Part shown: one piece after another, positions 50,325 through 59,852 of the stretch
Layout: every line of letters begins with the position of its first letter
Position numbering within the stretch: the first letter of the stretch is position 1
Assembly (NCBI GenBank): GCA_028698875.1
Contig: JAQVVR010000001.1
Location: forward strand, 124,001-188,000
DNA length: 64,000 bases
Direction: 5' to 3'
DNA from: Candidatus Izemoplasmatales bacterium
GTDB taxonomy: Bacteria; Bacillota_I; Bacilli_A; Izemoplasmatales; Hujiaoplasmataceae
Notes under the pieces: model-generated
Told to the model about the DNA's origin: nothing
The model's database searches: none
The model's input: the letters and a program-made list of their open reading frames with translations, nothing else
Program-made: the position numbers and the translations under genes

Positions 50325-52688
50325 TTATACAATCCTGCTTTCCTGCTTGATATAATATACTCGGGAGCCAAAATCACCCATCAGTCGAACATTTTCGGTG
50401 TATCCGGAACCGATGAATCTTTGTTTAGGGATGAATCCATTATGATTCAAAACTTCACCGTATATTATGATATCATCGCTTTCTTGTTTCATCAAATAGT
50501 TGTTAGCCAAAATATTAAACAAAATTCCATTTGCATTAATCCGTATTGGTAATGCGTGTTTAATCAAGTCGCCAAACATGCGTAAATTAGCATATTGTTT
50601 GCGATTTACAATTCGATAAGTATAATGCTCATCAAGGGCTGTTACTTTAATCTTTTGTAATCCCCCATTTGGCCGTGCCATCAATTGGTAAACCCCTACG
50701 ACAGCTTCATCTTTTTTAGGTGAGGTCACCATCCAAATGCATTCATTGTTATCAAATGGATTAATAAGTCGAGTAAATTTACCAAATTGCAATAGTCTTC
50801 GATGTTCTTTATAAAATTCAACTTGTTGTTTGATTACCGTTTTTTCAAACCGAGAACAACGAGTCAAATCTAGTTCATATCCCAATAACCCAAAAATGGC
50901 TGTGTTAAAACGGGTTTCAATCGGGGTATTGCGAAGTGTTTGCATATTGGGCGCATAACTAACATGCGCTCCAATCGTCGAAAGCGGATATGCCATCGAG
51001 GTGCCATACTGAATATATAATCGTTCGATGCCATCAGTATTATCAGATGCCCACGTTTGGGGCATATAATATAACATTCCTATATCAAATCGATTTCCAC
51101 CACTGGCACAGGATTCAAAGAGAATGTGTGGATATTTATGATTTAGTTTCGCTAATAATTCATAAAGACCAAGCACATACCGATGATTAAATTCCCCTTG
51201 GTGATTAGCTTCAAGATTGTTTGAGAAGATATCGGAAAAATTCCGATTCATATCCCATTTGCAATAAGTAATATTCGCTTGTTTAAAGATATCGTCAAGC
51301 GCAGAAAACAGATACTCTCTTACTTCGGGTCTAGTTAAATCTAAAATCAGTTCGTTTCGACCCAAACTGGGGCTTCGATTTGGTAATTTAACCGCCCATT
51401 CAGGATGAAGACGGTACAAATTACTATTGGGATTGACTGCTTCTGGTTCGACCCATATTCCAAAATCGAGACCAATTTTGTTTATTTTTTTTGCTAATCC
51501 TGTCAATCCTGAAGGTAACTTTTTTGGATTAATCACCCAATCACCCAGTGATTGTGTGTCATCATTGCGGGTGCCAAACCAACCATCATCAAGTACGAAA
51601 AGCTCGATCCCCAATTGCTTGGCGGATCGGGCGAGTTTTAAAAGTTTTCGTTCGTTAAAATCAAAAGTGGTTGCTTCCCAATTGTTAACTAAAATGGGGC
51701 GTTCTTTGTTTTGCCAATTAGGATTGATGATATGGTTATTGATTAAATCATGAATGTTTTGACTTAACTGCGTTAATCCGGAAGTTGAATAAGTTAAAAC
51801 CACCTCTGGAGTTACAAAAATCGCATCAGGTGCCAAATTCCAATAAAAATCAAAAGAATTGATTCCCATAAGAATTCTCAACAAGGAGTGAGGAGATACT
51901 TCAGCAGAAACCTCAAAGTTACCGGAATAGATTAGTGAGAAACCATAACACTCACCAATCTCTTCATCGGTATGCTTTCGTTTCAAGGCGACAAATGGAT
52001 TGTGATCGGAAGATGACAGTCCTTTTTTTGAGTCAATTTTAGTGATGCCAAACGTCAGTTCACGCGAGTGAATATGACGCTCACGAATCCAAGCACCGTC
52101 AAGACTGAGTAACTCAAAATCGTGATCGGGAAAATCAAGATTCATACTCATTGCTTTCTCAATCATAATTGGCGCTTTTCCATTATGAATTAAGCATCTT
52201 CTGGTCAATATATCTATGTTTGAAAATACGGTATAAAACAAATCGACAGTAATATCGGCAATGGTATCAATAACCGTTATTTTTATAGTCTCGCTGGCAT
52301 CATTATTGATATCAAAGGTTTCCGGGAGGCCTTCAAAGTGAGGCTTTGCCGACAATATTTCGTGAGATAAATATTTAAAGTCTGTAACCCGTGAACCATC
52401 AGCCAACCGAAAGTGAAGCATTGGGTCTCGGAAATCACCTTTTCCAAATGTAGATATTTCTAATTGAGCTAAGTTAAGATTAAAAGTTTTATCCGTTTCA
52501 TCATAAATGACCTGAGAACCGACTTCGACAGCGAATTTTTGCTCAAGTTGTTCGATATTGTTCAGATTATGAAGTGGTTTGCCATAGTATACATGTGCTA
52601 AATGCCCAGAAGGTAAAATACGTATCACATACGAAGAGGTTATGGTTTGTAGATGGAAGACTTTTTCTTTATCCAAAAATTGAATCAT
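50325..52688 (-). CDS. Alpha-galactosidase (glycoside hydrolase family 36)
   Basis: 787 aa. The start follows AAAGGGGGAAAG. The N-terminal beta-sandwich (about 1-330) leads to the barrel with WFGTRNDD, GIWVEPEAVNPNS, the nucleophile aspartate in YCKWDMNR and the acid/base aspartate in WASDNTDG; CASGGNRFD is also present. It releases galactose from raffinose-type sugars and galactomannan fragments. No signal peptide. First gene of a two-gene operon with GH2. A possible promoter lies in the 60-base gap upstream (TGTTATATT as extended -10). Confidence 0.94.
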   Translation of the reverse strand: MIQFLDKEKVFHLQTITSSYVIRILPSGHLAHVYYGKPLHNLNNIEQLEQKFAVEVGSQVIYDETDKTFNLNLAQLEISTFGKGDFRDPMLHFRLADGSRVTDFKYLSHEILSAKPHFEGLPETFDINNDASETIKITVIDTIADITVDLFYTVFSNIDILTRRCLIHNGKAPIMIEKAMSMNLDFPDHDFELLSLDGAWIRERHIHSRELTFGITKIDSKKGLSSSDHNPFVALKRKHTDEEIGECYGFSLIYSGNFEVSAEVSPHSLLRILMGINSFDFYWNLAPDAIFVTPEVVLTYSTSGLTQLSQNIHDLINNHIINPNWQNKERPILVNNWEATTFDFNERKLLKLARSAKQLGIELFVLDDGWFGTRNDDTQSLGDWVINPKKLPSGLTGLAKKINKIGLDFGIWVEPEAVNPNSNLYRLHPEWAVKLPNRSPSLGRNELILDLTRPEVREYLFSALDDIFKQANITYCKWDMNRNFSDIFSNNLEANHQGEFNHRYVLGLYELLAKLNHKYPHILFESCASGGNRFDIGMLYYMPQTWASDNTDGIERLYIQYGTSMAYPLSTIGAHVSYAPNMQTLRNTPIETRFNTAIFGLLGYELDLTRCSRFEKTVIKQQVEFYKEHRRLLQFGKFTRLINPFDNNECIWMVTSPKKDEAVVGVYQLMARPNGGLQKIKVTALDEHYTYRIVNRKQYANLRMFGDLIKHALPIRINANGILFNILANNYLMKQESDDIIIYGEVLNHNGFIPKQRFIGSGYTENVRLMGDFGSRVYYIKQESRIV

Positions 52689-52747
52689 GGCTTTCCCCCT
52701 TTAATGGCAATAATATAACAAATATCTATCATTATTCCATCAAGAAA

Positions 52748-53494
52748 TTATTTATTGTTTTCATTCGTGGTAGCCAATAAATATTGTTTAAAAAATGGCA
52801 TGACAACGAAACGAATAAGTACCACGGCGTAAACAATTTGCAGTACAATAGATAAAATGATTAACCATACTTCGGGATTTAAGGCATCAGAAATAATATA
52901 GTCGACTAAAACACCAGATAAGTATGCAGGAGAGATAATCAAATAATATTGAAATGCTTGTGGGATGATTCCATTACTATATAAAATCGGCAATAAGGAG
53001 AAAACAACGATGTAGCCAAGATAACTTAATGATAATATACGGCTGGTCTTAGCAATGATTGATAAAGACAACCCGATGATAATATGTACAATCACACCCA
53101 TCAAATAGACAAGGAAGAGAAAGAAATAGTTGATGTGGATGCTATTGGAAAACTCAGAAGAACGAATCAAGGTAACAATGGTGTAACCGATAAACGGGAA
53201 TATCTCAATCGTCACAGCCGCTAAGATTTTGGCGGCAACAATTTTTAAAGTATCCGTTTGTGAAGTAATCAAAGGCACGAATGTTTTTTCTTCACGCTCA
53301 ATAAACATCGATATAGAAAAAATAATCACTGGAAGAACAAAAATACTAATATAAAGAAAATTGGCAGATCCAAATTGTGGTAAAAACCAAATCGTCATGC
53401 TAAATAAAAATGTTAAAACCACGACAAAATGAATAATGCGATAATTATATAATCGCTTGATATCATGCCATACTAATGGAAAGAAATCCTTCAC
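52748..53494 (-). CDS. ABC-2 type permease subunit without a nearby ATPase
   Basis: 248 aa from a GTG start, with CTGGAG about 11 bases upstream. Six hydrophobic segments (about 20-40, 44-62, 90-110, 120-145, 150-172 and 205-235) and the conserved EREEKTFVPLITSQTD after helix 2 mark the inner-membrane subunit of an ABC-2 exporter. No ATP-binding gene adjoins it; the nearest is at 31 kb. It may be the last survivor of a transporter locus or use a distant ATPase. The 124-base gap upstream holds no gene. Confidence 0.7.
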   Translation of the reverse strand: MKDFFPLVWHDIKRLYNYRIIHFVVVLTFLFSMTIWFLPQFGSANFLYISIFVLPVIIFSISMFIEREEKTFVPLITSQTDTLKIVAAKILAAVTIEIFPFIGYTIVTLIRSSEFSNSIHINYFFLFLVYLMGVIVHIIIGLSLSIIAKTSRILSLSYLGYIVVFSLLPILYSNGIIPQAFQYYLIISPAYLSGVLVDYIISDALNPEVWLIILSIVLQIVYAVVLIRFVVMPFFKQYLLATTNENNK

Positions 53495-53618
53495 TTTTGA
53501 TCAACTCCAGTGTAAAATTTATGATTAAAAAATGATAGTATTAACAATAATATTGTACTTCTCAAAACCATTTTCATCAACGGTGTTTGCCATATTTGTT
53601 CGCAAAAGAGCAAAAACA

Positions 53619-54113
53619 CTATTTAAAATGTTTTTTAAATTTCAAGTTTAAAAATTCTTTTAGTTTCGCGGCATCATTATAAGTATCAAATTTACCCATA
53701 TCGATGACAATCGTTTTCCGCTCAACATCAGTTATGATTAAAAAATCCGTGTTCATATGAATTTTAATGACATCATGGTATTTAATTGTCCGTGGTCTTA
53801 CGCCCTCAACTTGAATAAACTCATCAGTAAAAGTATAATTTTGCATGATTGGATGTTCTACTAACGGGCTTTTTTTAACTGCTCGATTTGAAGTAACACG
53901 TTGAATTATAATTGTCAATGCAAGATACACAATCACAAAACCAATGAGAAATACTCCATATTGCCAATCACCAATGGCAAACATATAGATGGCAAAGCCA
54001 ATTGCAAAAACAGCAATAATGGAAAAGTTCTTTTTGATAAAATCGACCAAATAATACTTGTTATACTTGATTAGTAATTCCTTGTCATACATAGTGTGAT
54101 TACGAATTTCCAT
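53619..54113 (-). CDS. YcxB-like membrane protein
   Basis: 164 aa. Two adjacent helices (about 30-50 and 52-72) are followed by a soluble C-terminal domain with YTFTDEFIQVEG and KYHDVIKIH, the pattern of the YcxB-like domain, whose role is unknown. It is the last gene of the thyA-to-ycxB run, 12 bases after the PAP2 gene. Confidence 0.75.
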   Translation of the reverse strand: MEIRNHTMYDKELLIKYNKYYLVDFIKKNFSIIAVFAIGFAIYMFAIGDWQYGVFLIGFVIVYLALTIIIQRVTSNRAVKKSPLVEHPIMQNYTFTDEFIQVEGVRPRTIKYHDVIKIHMNTDFLIITDVERKTIVIDMGKFDTYNDAAKLKEFLNLKFKKHFK

Positions 54114-54125
54114 ATAATTCTCCTT

Positions 54126-55070
54126 TTATATTTTAAGTTTTTTAAAAACTAACGGATAAACACCTATTGCGATAAATACCATTATACCATATCGAATAAA
54201 ATCTAACATCATTGCTACTCCTGCAAAAGAAATCTCGGTAGCGCCAAGATTTTCGGGATTGATGATAAGATCAAACAGAAATGATAAAGAGTAACGAATT
54301 CCCATTACTATTGCCACACCAATGATAAAGCGAAGCATATTTTTCCAAAGCACTTTATGCATAGTAAAATTAACTTGTTTCTTTTCAAACATAATTCCAA
54401 AGACAAAGCCGATGAATGCCCCTTCCATTTTAAATAAACCCTCAAGTTTTGAATAAAAGTTTTGGGCATCATTGGCAAAAGCCTGTGTTTGAGTGAAAAA
54501 GACAATCAAAAGTAATATTACACTACCAATCATCGTTGTAATATATATTCTGTTTCGATTTGCGATTTTTTTGAATAGGTAATGAATTAGGAAGGCAATC
54601 CCTATTCCTAGTAATCCGCCAACAATAACATCCGTTAAGTAATGCGCGCCAAGATACATCCGACTAATGGCAACCATGATAATAATCACAGTCGCGGCAA
54701 TACTTAACCATCTTTTTTTAATCCAAACCGCTGCCGAGCCAAAGACACTGGCTGCGCCTTGTGTGTGACCACTAGGAAATGAATAACCACCCGCGGTTTC
54801 TCCACGCCAATTATTTATTTGTTCAGGGAAAGCATCAAACGGACGAACCCGTTTGATGGCGATTTTAATAACACTGTTCAAAACCAATGAAACAAAAACG
54901 GAAAAGCCAATGAATTCTCCGGCTTTTTTATCAAAGCACCAGTAGATGAAACCCATAATAGCAATAATTATCAGTTCCTCACCAAACATCGTCCAAAATG
55001 TAAAAAAACCTTTGGTTATTTCATCTGAAAAGGTTTGCATCCATTTGATAATTTCAACTTCAAAACCCAT
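54126..55070 (-). CDS. PAP2-family membrane phosphatase
   Basis: 314 aa from ATG 55070, 9 bases after GGAG; an ATG three codons upstream touches that site. It overlaps the end of the HAD gene by 11 bases. The three phosphatase motifs are KIAIKRVRP (motif 1), SFPSGHTQG (motif 2) and SRMYLGAHYLTDVIVG (motif 3), among six to eight membrane helices. It probably removes phosphate from a lipid such as phosphatidate, phosphatidylglycerophosphate or undecaprenyl diphosphate. plsC in the same operon favours a phospholipid role. Confidence 0.88.
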   Translation of the reverse strand: MGFEVEIIKWMQTFSDEITKGFFTFWTMFGEELIIIAIMGFIYWCFDKKAGEFIGFSVFVSLVLNSVIKIAIKRVRPFDAFPEQINNWRGETAGGYSFPSGHTQGAASVFGSAAVWIKKRWLSIAATVIIIMVAISRMYLGAHYLTDVIVGGLLGIGIAFLIHYLFKKIANRNRIYITTMIGSVILLLIVFFTQTQAFANDAQNFYSKLEGLFKMEGAFIGFVFGIMFEKKQVNFTMHKVLWKNMLRFIIGVAIVMGIRYSLSFLFDLIINPENLGATEISFAGVAMMLDFIRYGIMVFIAIGVYPLVFKKLKI

Positions 55071-55884
55071 GTATTTCATCTCCTATAATATATTTATGGA
55101 TGGCGATAGCGACACCGTCATCAATATTGGACTTGGTAATAACCCGAGCTTTTTCTTTAACGCTTTCTTTGGCATTCCCCATGGCGATGCCAAGACCCGC
55201 ATATTGTAACATCGAAATATCGTTTTCTTCATCGCCAAAAGCCATGATTTCTTCTTGCTTAAGATGCAAGTGTTGTGCCAGCTTTGCTAATGCATTGCCC
55301 TTTGAACCATGAAGATGAGCAAATTCTAATAATGTCGACGCACTTTTTACAATGGTATAATCCGCAAAAAAAGGTTTTGGAATTTGGCTTTGAAACGTAT
55401 TCAATTTTGTTTCATCATCGAGTATTAATACTTTATATACTTCATCTGGTCCAGTATAATTAGTCATTGGCATGGTAACCGCTGTTGCGATTAAATCACG
55501 GTCGCTTTTGGTAATTCTTTCAATGTGTTCTGAAAGTAAGATTTGATTGTCACAAAAAACATGCATTTTAAAACCAAAAGATTCTACTAATCCTGCTATC
55601 CGGCGGACGTCGTATCCATTAATGGTTTTTTTAAAGATAATTTGATATGGTTTGGTCTTGGCGGCAATGACGCCATTATACCCAATCACATATCCCTTAT
55701 TGTAGTTTTCCAGGTCTAATTGGCTAACCAGTTCCATAATATCATTATATGTTCTTCCCGAAGCAATAACAATATTTATATTTCTGGCTTTTAAATCGTT
55801 GATGGCCGCTAAATTTGCAGGTGATATTTTTTTGGCTTGATTAAAAAGCGTTCCATCTAGATCCATTGCTACTAATTTGTACAT
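55060..55884 (-). CDS. Cof-type HAD hydrolase (YidA-like)
   Basis: 274 aa. The HAD motifs are MDLDGTLFN (I), IASGR (II), the lysine of GSKGNALAKLA (III) and FGDEENDISML (IV), with a type IIB cap between. Enzymes of this family dephosphorylate sugar phosphates, flavin precursors or pyridoxal phosphate; the substrate is not readable here. It is coupled to the PAP2 gene by overlap and lies 9 bases after the second chromate-transporter gene. Confidence 0.87.
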   Translation of the reverse strand: MYKLVAMDLDGTLFNQAKKISPANLAAINDLKARNINIVIASGRTYNDIMELVSQLDLENYNKGYVIGYNGVIAAKTKPYQIIFKKTINGYDVRRIAGLVESFGFKMHVFCDNQILLSEHIERITKSDRDLIATAVTMPMTNYTGPDEVYKVLILDDETKLNTFQSQIPKPFFADYTIVKSASTLLEFAHLHGSKGNALAKLAQHLHLKQEEIMAFGDEENDISMLQYAGLGIAMGNAKESVKEKARVITKSNIDDGVAIAIHKYIIGDEIHGF

Positions 55885-55893
55885 TTACAGCTC

Positions 55894-56466
55894 CTAAAAC
55901 AATCCATATAAGATGATTCCCAACCCAGCAGCAATTATTATTAACAGAACCGGACTGAGTTTCTTAACTAAACGTGATAAGACAAAAATGATTGTAAAGA
56001 TGATTAACGCTTTATAATCGAACAAAGCAAAAGTAAAATCGAGGACGTTGACATTAAATATGGCTTTGATGGCAAAAGTCACCATAACCGCGAGCAAAAT
56101 GCCAACAACAACAGGGCGAATCCCCTTCATGACTGACTTGACCATCAGATTGGAACTAAAACGGGCAAAGAAGCGAGCCACAAACATTAAGATAATAAAT
56201 GACGGTAATACCACGCCAAGAGTGGCCATGATTGCCCCAAGGATTCCCGCTTCGTTCATGCCGATAAATGTCGCAATATTGATGGCAAAAGGTCCAGGAG
56301 TCGATTCAGAAATCGCTATGTAGTCAACCAATGAAAGTGAAGAGGAAGTCATCCATCCGTTGGCTATGGCCTCTTCCTGAATTAAAGGAATCATCGCATA
56401 ACCGCCACCGAAAGTTAAGATGCCAATTTTCAAAAATGCCCAGAACAGGCGGAGCAGGACACTCAT
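55894..56466 (-). CDS. chrA: Chromate transporter family protein, second half-size subunit
   Basis: 190 aa, one CHR domain with about six helices. The family motifs FLKIGILTFGGGYAMIPLI, STPGPFAINIATFIG and ATLGVVLPSF are clear. Half-size ChrA proteins work in pairs with opposite topology. It overlaps the preceding subunit by 4 bases (ATGA). In organisms without chromate exposure such pairs probably move another oxyanion. Confidence 0.9.
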   Translation of the reverse strand: MSVLLRLFWAFLKIGILTFGGGYAMIPLIQEEAIANGWMTSSSLSLVDYIAISESTPGPFAINIATFIGMNEAGILGAIMATLGVVLPSFIILMFVARFFARFSSNLMVKSVMKGIRPVVVGILLAVMVTFAIKAIFNVNVLDFTFALFDYKALIIFTIIFVLSRLVKKLSPVLLIIIAAGLGIILYGLF

Positions 56467-57023
56467 ATGTGATCAACCGTCTTTTTCTTTGCAATCATGT
56501 ATGATATAAAACCAATCAAACCTCCGGAAAGAATAATATAAGGCGTGGGAATGACATTAAATATTAGTAATAAAAAAGCGATAATAATCAAAATAATCGA
56601 AAACCAACTTTTCTCAAGCGATTTATAAAGTTTCAATGCCGCATTGATAATTAGAACCGCAACTGCGGCACTAATTCCTGTAAAGGCATAATTAACATAC
56701 TCTAAACTGCGAAATTCTTCAATGAAGAAGGATATGATAACAATGACAACAAATGAAGGCAATACTACCCCCAGCGTCGCAAAGAAAGCCCCAAAGAATC
56801 CTTTGAGTTTATATCCAAGATATGTGGCTGAATTTACTGCAATCGGACCAGGCGTTGATTCGGCAATCGCAATCAAATCAATAAATTCCGGCTCAGTAAT
56901 CCATTTTCGTTTTTCAACAGCTTCTTTAGCAATGAGGGCTATCATCGCATATCCGCCGCCGAAAGTAAAGGCGCCGATCTTAAGAAACGTTAAAAATAGT
57001 TCTAAGAGCATATTTTTTTTCAT
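56463..57023 (-). CDS. chrA: Chromate transporter family protein, first half-size subunit
   Basis: 186 aa, the partner of the next gene, with the same motifs (FLKIGAFTFGGGYAMIALI, ESTPGPIAVNSATYLG, LGVVLPSFVV). The two are about 40% alike by eye, so this is an old tandem duplication. It is 27 bases after plsC. Confidence 0.9.
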   Translation of the reverse strand: MKKNMLLELFLTFLKIGAFTFGGGYAMIALIAKEAVEKRKWITEPEFIDLIAIAESTPGPIAVNSATYLGYKLKGFFGAFFATLGVVLPSFVVIVIISFFIEEFRSLEYVNYAFTGISAAVAVLIINAALKLYKSLEKSWFSIILIIIAFLLLIFNVIPTPYIILSGGLIGFISYMIAKKKTVDHI

Positions 57024-57050
57024 TACTGCACCCTTTTTCTTGTCACTATA

Positions 57051-57875
57051 TCATTCTTTTTCCAACGCTTTAAAAGCATTCATTTGTTTCAAAATAATGG
57101 CATAAACTTTTTGCGCGATGGTTACCGTATCCATATCTTTATAATCATCATACCGAAGCAAAGGTAATACTGCTAATCTGACCTTGGCCGGTAAAATTCG
57201 ACCCTTTCGATATATTTCGTGCATATTAAATACTGCTACTGGAGAAATATCGGCTTTAGCTTTCATCGGCACCTTAAAAGCACCGGGCTTGAATTCAATG
57301 ATGTCGTTGCTATAGGTTCGTCGGCCTTCGGGAAAGATTCCCATTGGTTGACCACTTTTCACAACATCAATACTATCGAAAATCGACTTTGCGGCACTCC
57401 GATCCGCAAATGGAGAAATAGGGATACAACCGATACCATACAAAATATTTTTTACCGGAAAATGTTTGAATAATACTTCTTTGGATACAAATGATACCGG
57501 ATATTTTTTGTAAACTTGTTTGATGTACATTGGGTCAGAGGCTTCAATATGGTTACAAAAGATGACAAAATTATTATCCTTTGGCAAGTTTTCCAATCCC
57601 GTAACAACTACTTTTACACGCAGAATGTTATTATATAGAGCATTGGCAAACAAGTTTAACAGCCAATGTTTAACCATGCACTTAGGGTTCTTCTTCTCAA
57701 AAATAAGAAAGAACAGCACAAACAGTAGTAATGCGACAATTACGAATCCCACATATGATCCGATGAACACCCCAAAAACCGCTAATCCACCAATAAAGTT
57801 TGGTGGAACAAGACCAGAAAAACAATAGAAAATAGTAACTAAAACACTAAGTACAAAGATGATAGTTAGCAGCAC
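57051..57875 (-). CDS. plsC: 1-acyl-sn-glycerol-3-phosphate acyltransferase
   Basis: 274 aa. Two N-terminal helices (about 5-25 and 30-60) precede the acyltransferase domain with the catalytic NHIEASD (NHx4D) and FPEGRRT (block III), and CIPISPFAD between. It acylates lysophosphatidate to phosphatidate. Three bases separate it from folA upstream. This is a normal housekeeping lipid gene, here embedded in a folate/thymidylate operon. Confidence 0.9.
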   Translation of the reverse strand: MLLTIIFVLSVLVTIFYCFSGLVPPNFIGGLAVFGVFIGSYVGFVIVALLLFVLFFLIFEKKNPKCMVKHWLLNLFANALYNNILRVKVVVTGLENLPKDNNFVIFCNHIEASDPMYIKQVYKKYPVSFVSKEVLFKHFPVKNILYGIGCIPISPFADRSAAKSIFDSIDVVKSGQPMGIFPEGRRTYSNDIIEFKPGAFKVPMKAKADISPVAVFNMHEIYRKGRILPAKVRLAVLPLLRYDDYKDMDTVTIAQKVYAIILKQMNAFKALEKE

Positions 57876-57878
57876 AAA

Positions 57879-58349
57879 TCATGACTTCCTTTCATATATA
57901 GCAAATCGTAATCCTTGGCTGATGGTTTCTTTGATTATTTTAAATGGTGATAAATCAAGTTTGGTGAAGTAAACATCGCCATCATATACTTTTTCAATAT
58001 GTGTAATATAGAGGCGATCAGCATATGGGAGCGATAATTCATAGATCGTCTTACCACCAATTACAAAGATTTCTTCGTGACGTGGCGTTTTTAAATATGA
58101 AAGCAAATCATTGATGACCTCAACGCCTTCATATTCAAATGGAGTAAGGGAAGCAACGACACAATGGCGATGCGGAAGTGGTTTCCCAATCCTAGATAGA
58201 ATCGATTGGAAAGTTTCCAATCCCATTAAAACCGTTTTACCGCTCGTTGTTTTCTTGAAATACTGAAGATCTTCGGGATAATACCATGGCAAATCGTTGC
58301 CTTTCCCAAGCAGTTTATGGGGATCAATTGCGAATATTAAACTAATCAC
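57879..58349 (-). CDS. folA: Dihydrofolate reductase
   Basis: 156 aa, full length. MISLIFAIDPHKLLGKGNDLPW, the catalytic acid in PWYYPEDLQYFK, GLETFQSI and IGGKTIYEL identify the family. It regenerates tetrahydrofolate from the dihydrofolate that ThyA produces. It overlaps the last base of thyA, the usual order in Firmicutes. Confidence 0.96.
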   Translation of the reverse strand: MISLIFAIDPHKLLGKGNDLPWYYPEDLQYFKKTTSGKTVLMGLETFQSILSRIGKPLPHRHCVVASLTPFEYEGVEVINDLLSYLKTPRHEEIFVIGGKTIYELSLPYADRLYITHIEKVYDGDVYFTKLDLSPFKIIKETISQGLRFAIYERKS

Positions 58350-59230
58350 TATACCGCCACCTTTCCTTTAATAGCTGCGTCGGGATGATAACCGACTAAC
58401 TCAAAATCATTATACCGAAAAGCTTCAATATCAGTGATATTTGGATTCAAAATCATTTTCGGTAATGTTTTGGGGGTTCGTTTCAACTGCTCATTGATTT
58501 GATCAAGATGATTCAAATAAATATGACAATCTCCAAATGTGTGAATAAATTCGCCCAACTTCAAATGACATACCTGAGCAACCATCATTGTTAATAACGC
58601 GTATGACGCAATATTAAAAGGAACTCCGATAAAAACATCAGCGCTTCTTTGATATAATTGACATGATAATTTACCTTCGGAAACATAAAATTGAAATAAA
58701 GAATGACAAGGAGGTAAGGCCATCTTCTCGATCAATGGTGGATTCCAACTTGAAACGATAAGTCGCCGACTATCAGGATTTGTTTTGATTTCCTGGATAA
58801 CGTTTTTTAATTGATCAACAAGTATTCCTTCCGCACCTTCAAAAGCTCGCCATTGACGTCCATAAACAGGACCTAAATCTCCATGTTTTGCGGCGAAATT
58901 TGGGTCATTTTTGATTTTTGTTATGAATTCTTCCATGGTTTCATTTTGATATTCAGTACTCTTTTGGTATTTTACATATGGCCATTCATTCCAAATGCGA
59001 ACATCATTTAAAACTAAGTAACGAATATTAGTATCACCGCTGATAAACCACAATAACTCATGAATAATCGACTTTAGATGAACTTTTTTCGTTGTCAGTA
59101 ATGGGAACCCATCGGCCAAAGAAAAACGCATTTGATATCCAAACGCTGAGATCGTTCCTGTCTGGGTTCGATCCGCTTTTTGGTGGCCATAATCAAGTAC
59201 ATAATGCAAAAGGTCAAAATATTGCCGCAT
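58349..59230 (-). CDS. thyA: Thymidylate synthase
   Basis: 293 aa. The active-site cysteine is in [43 protein letters not shown] and the dUMP-binding [10 protein letters not shown] are all present. It makes dTMP with methylene-tetrahydrofolate. It is the first gene of an eight-gene run ending with ycxB. TGGTATAAT in the 70-base leader upstream is a likely extended -10 box. Confidence 0.97.
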   Translation of the reverse strand: MRQYFDLLHYVLDYGHQKADRTQTGTISAFGYQMRFSLADGFPLLTTKKVHLKSIIHELLWFISGDTNIRYLVLNDVRIWNEWPYVKYQKSTEYQNETMEEFITKIKNDPNFAAKHGDLGPVYGRQWRAFEGAEGILVDQLKNVIQEIKTNPDSRRLIVSSWNPPLIEKMALPPCHSLFQFYVSEGKLSCQLYQRSADVFIGVPFNIASYALLTMMVAQVCHLKLGEFIHTFGDCHIYLNHLDQINEQLKRTPKTLPKMILNPNITDIEAFRYNDFELVGYHPDAAIKGKVAV

Positions 59231-59280
59231 AGCACATCACCTGAGTTTTATTATACCATTTAGGGTTAATGAAAAAAAGA

Positions 59281-59302
59281 AAAAGATGCTTTTTGCATCT
59301 TA
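59281..59302 (-). terminator. Terminator of ssb
   Basis: AAGATGC and GCATCTT with a 5-nt loop, then T's on the minus strand. It overlaps the ssb stop. Confidence 0.8.
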
Positions 59303-59629
59303 GTCTTTATTAGAACTTATGAATGATATTTTTTCGACAATGATTTCCGGGTAAGAGAAGCTCTTTTTATTCTCACATACATGTTCTTTTTGAGAAAGCC
59401 GTGCTTTTATCCCCACAATTGACCCCTTTTTACAGTAGTCTACGGTTGCTTCAGCGACCCCACTCCACAGTGTGCAATTAAAAAAATCCGTTTCATATTC
59501 ATTTGTCTCGCCACTTTTAAACCCGCGTTGAACTGCAATTCGAATTGTTGTAACCGATTTGCCTTCATCCGATTTTCGTAGTTCTGGATCAGCGGTCAAT
59601 CGTCCGACCAAAATCAGTTGATTTAACAT
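59300..59629 (-). CDS. ssb: Short single-stranded DNA-binding protein
   Basis: 109 aa. The OB fold is typical: MLNQLILVGRLTADPELR, TTIRIAVQRGF, ETDFFNCTLW. The protein stops just after the fold, and the acidic C-terminal tip (DDDLPF type) that recruits partners is missing. In length and form it resembles Bacillus SsbB, the competence-linked paralogue, rather than replicative SsbA, so another ssb is expected elsewhere. The start has an ideal AAGGAGGA. The promoter's -10 is covered by a 10-bp inverted repeat. Confidence 0.9.
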   Translation of the reverse strand: MLNQLILVGRLTADPELRKSDEGKSVTTIRIAVQRGFKSGETNEYETDFFNCTLWSGVAEATVDYCKKGSIVGIKARLSQKEHVCENKKSFSYPEIIVEKISFISSNKD

Positions 59630-59638
59630 ATTTCCTCC

Positions 59639-59669
59639 TTGATAAGATATTTGCTTATCATCTTATCAA
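59639..59669 (-). promoter_or_regulatory. Inverted repeat over the ssb -10 box and next to its ribosome site
   Basis: TTGATAAGAT, 11 bases, ATCTTATCAA are perfect 10-bp arms. One arm holds the probable -10 box TAAGAT (with TTGATG 17 bases upstream, 59683-59688); the other ends at the GGAGG. Confidence 0.7.
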
Positions 59670-59852
59670 ATCCCCTTAAAACCATCAAACTACCATTGGG
59701 GACAGGAAAATAATTGTGATAAAGTATTTTTATGAAATGATGACTTTTTTGATGTTGTTTGTCATACAAAACCCATTTATAAAGCTAGTTTTGCGAAAAA
59801 ACGAATCAAATTAGTAAAAAAAGCTTTTTCTAGCTTTTTCACTATAAATTGC

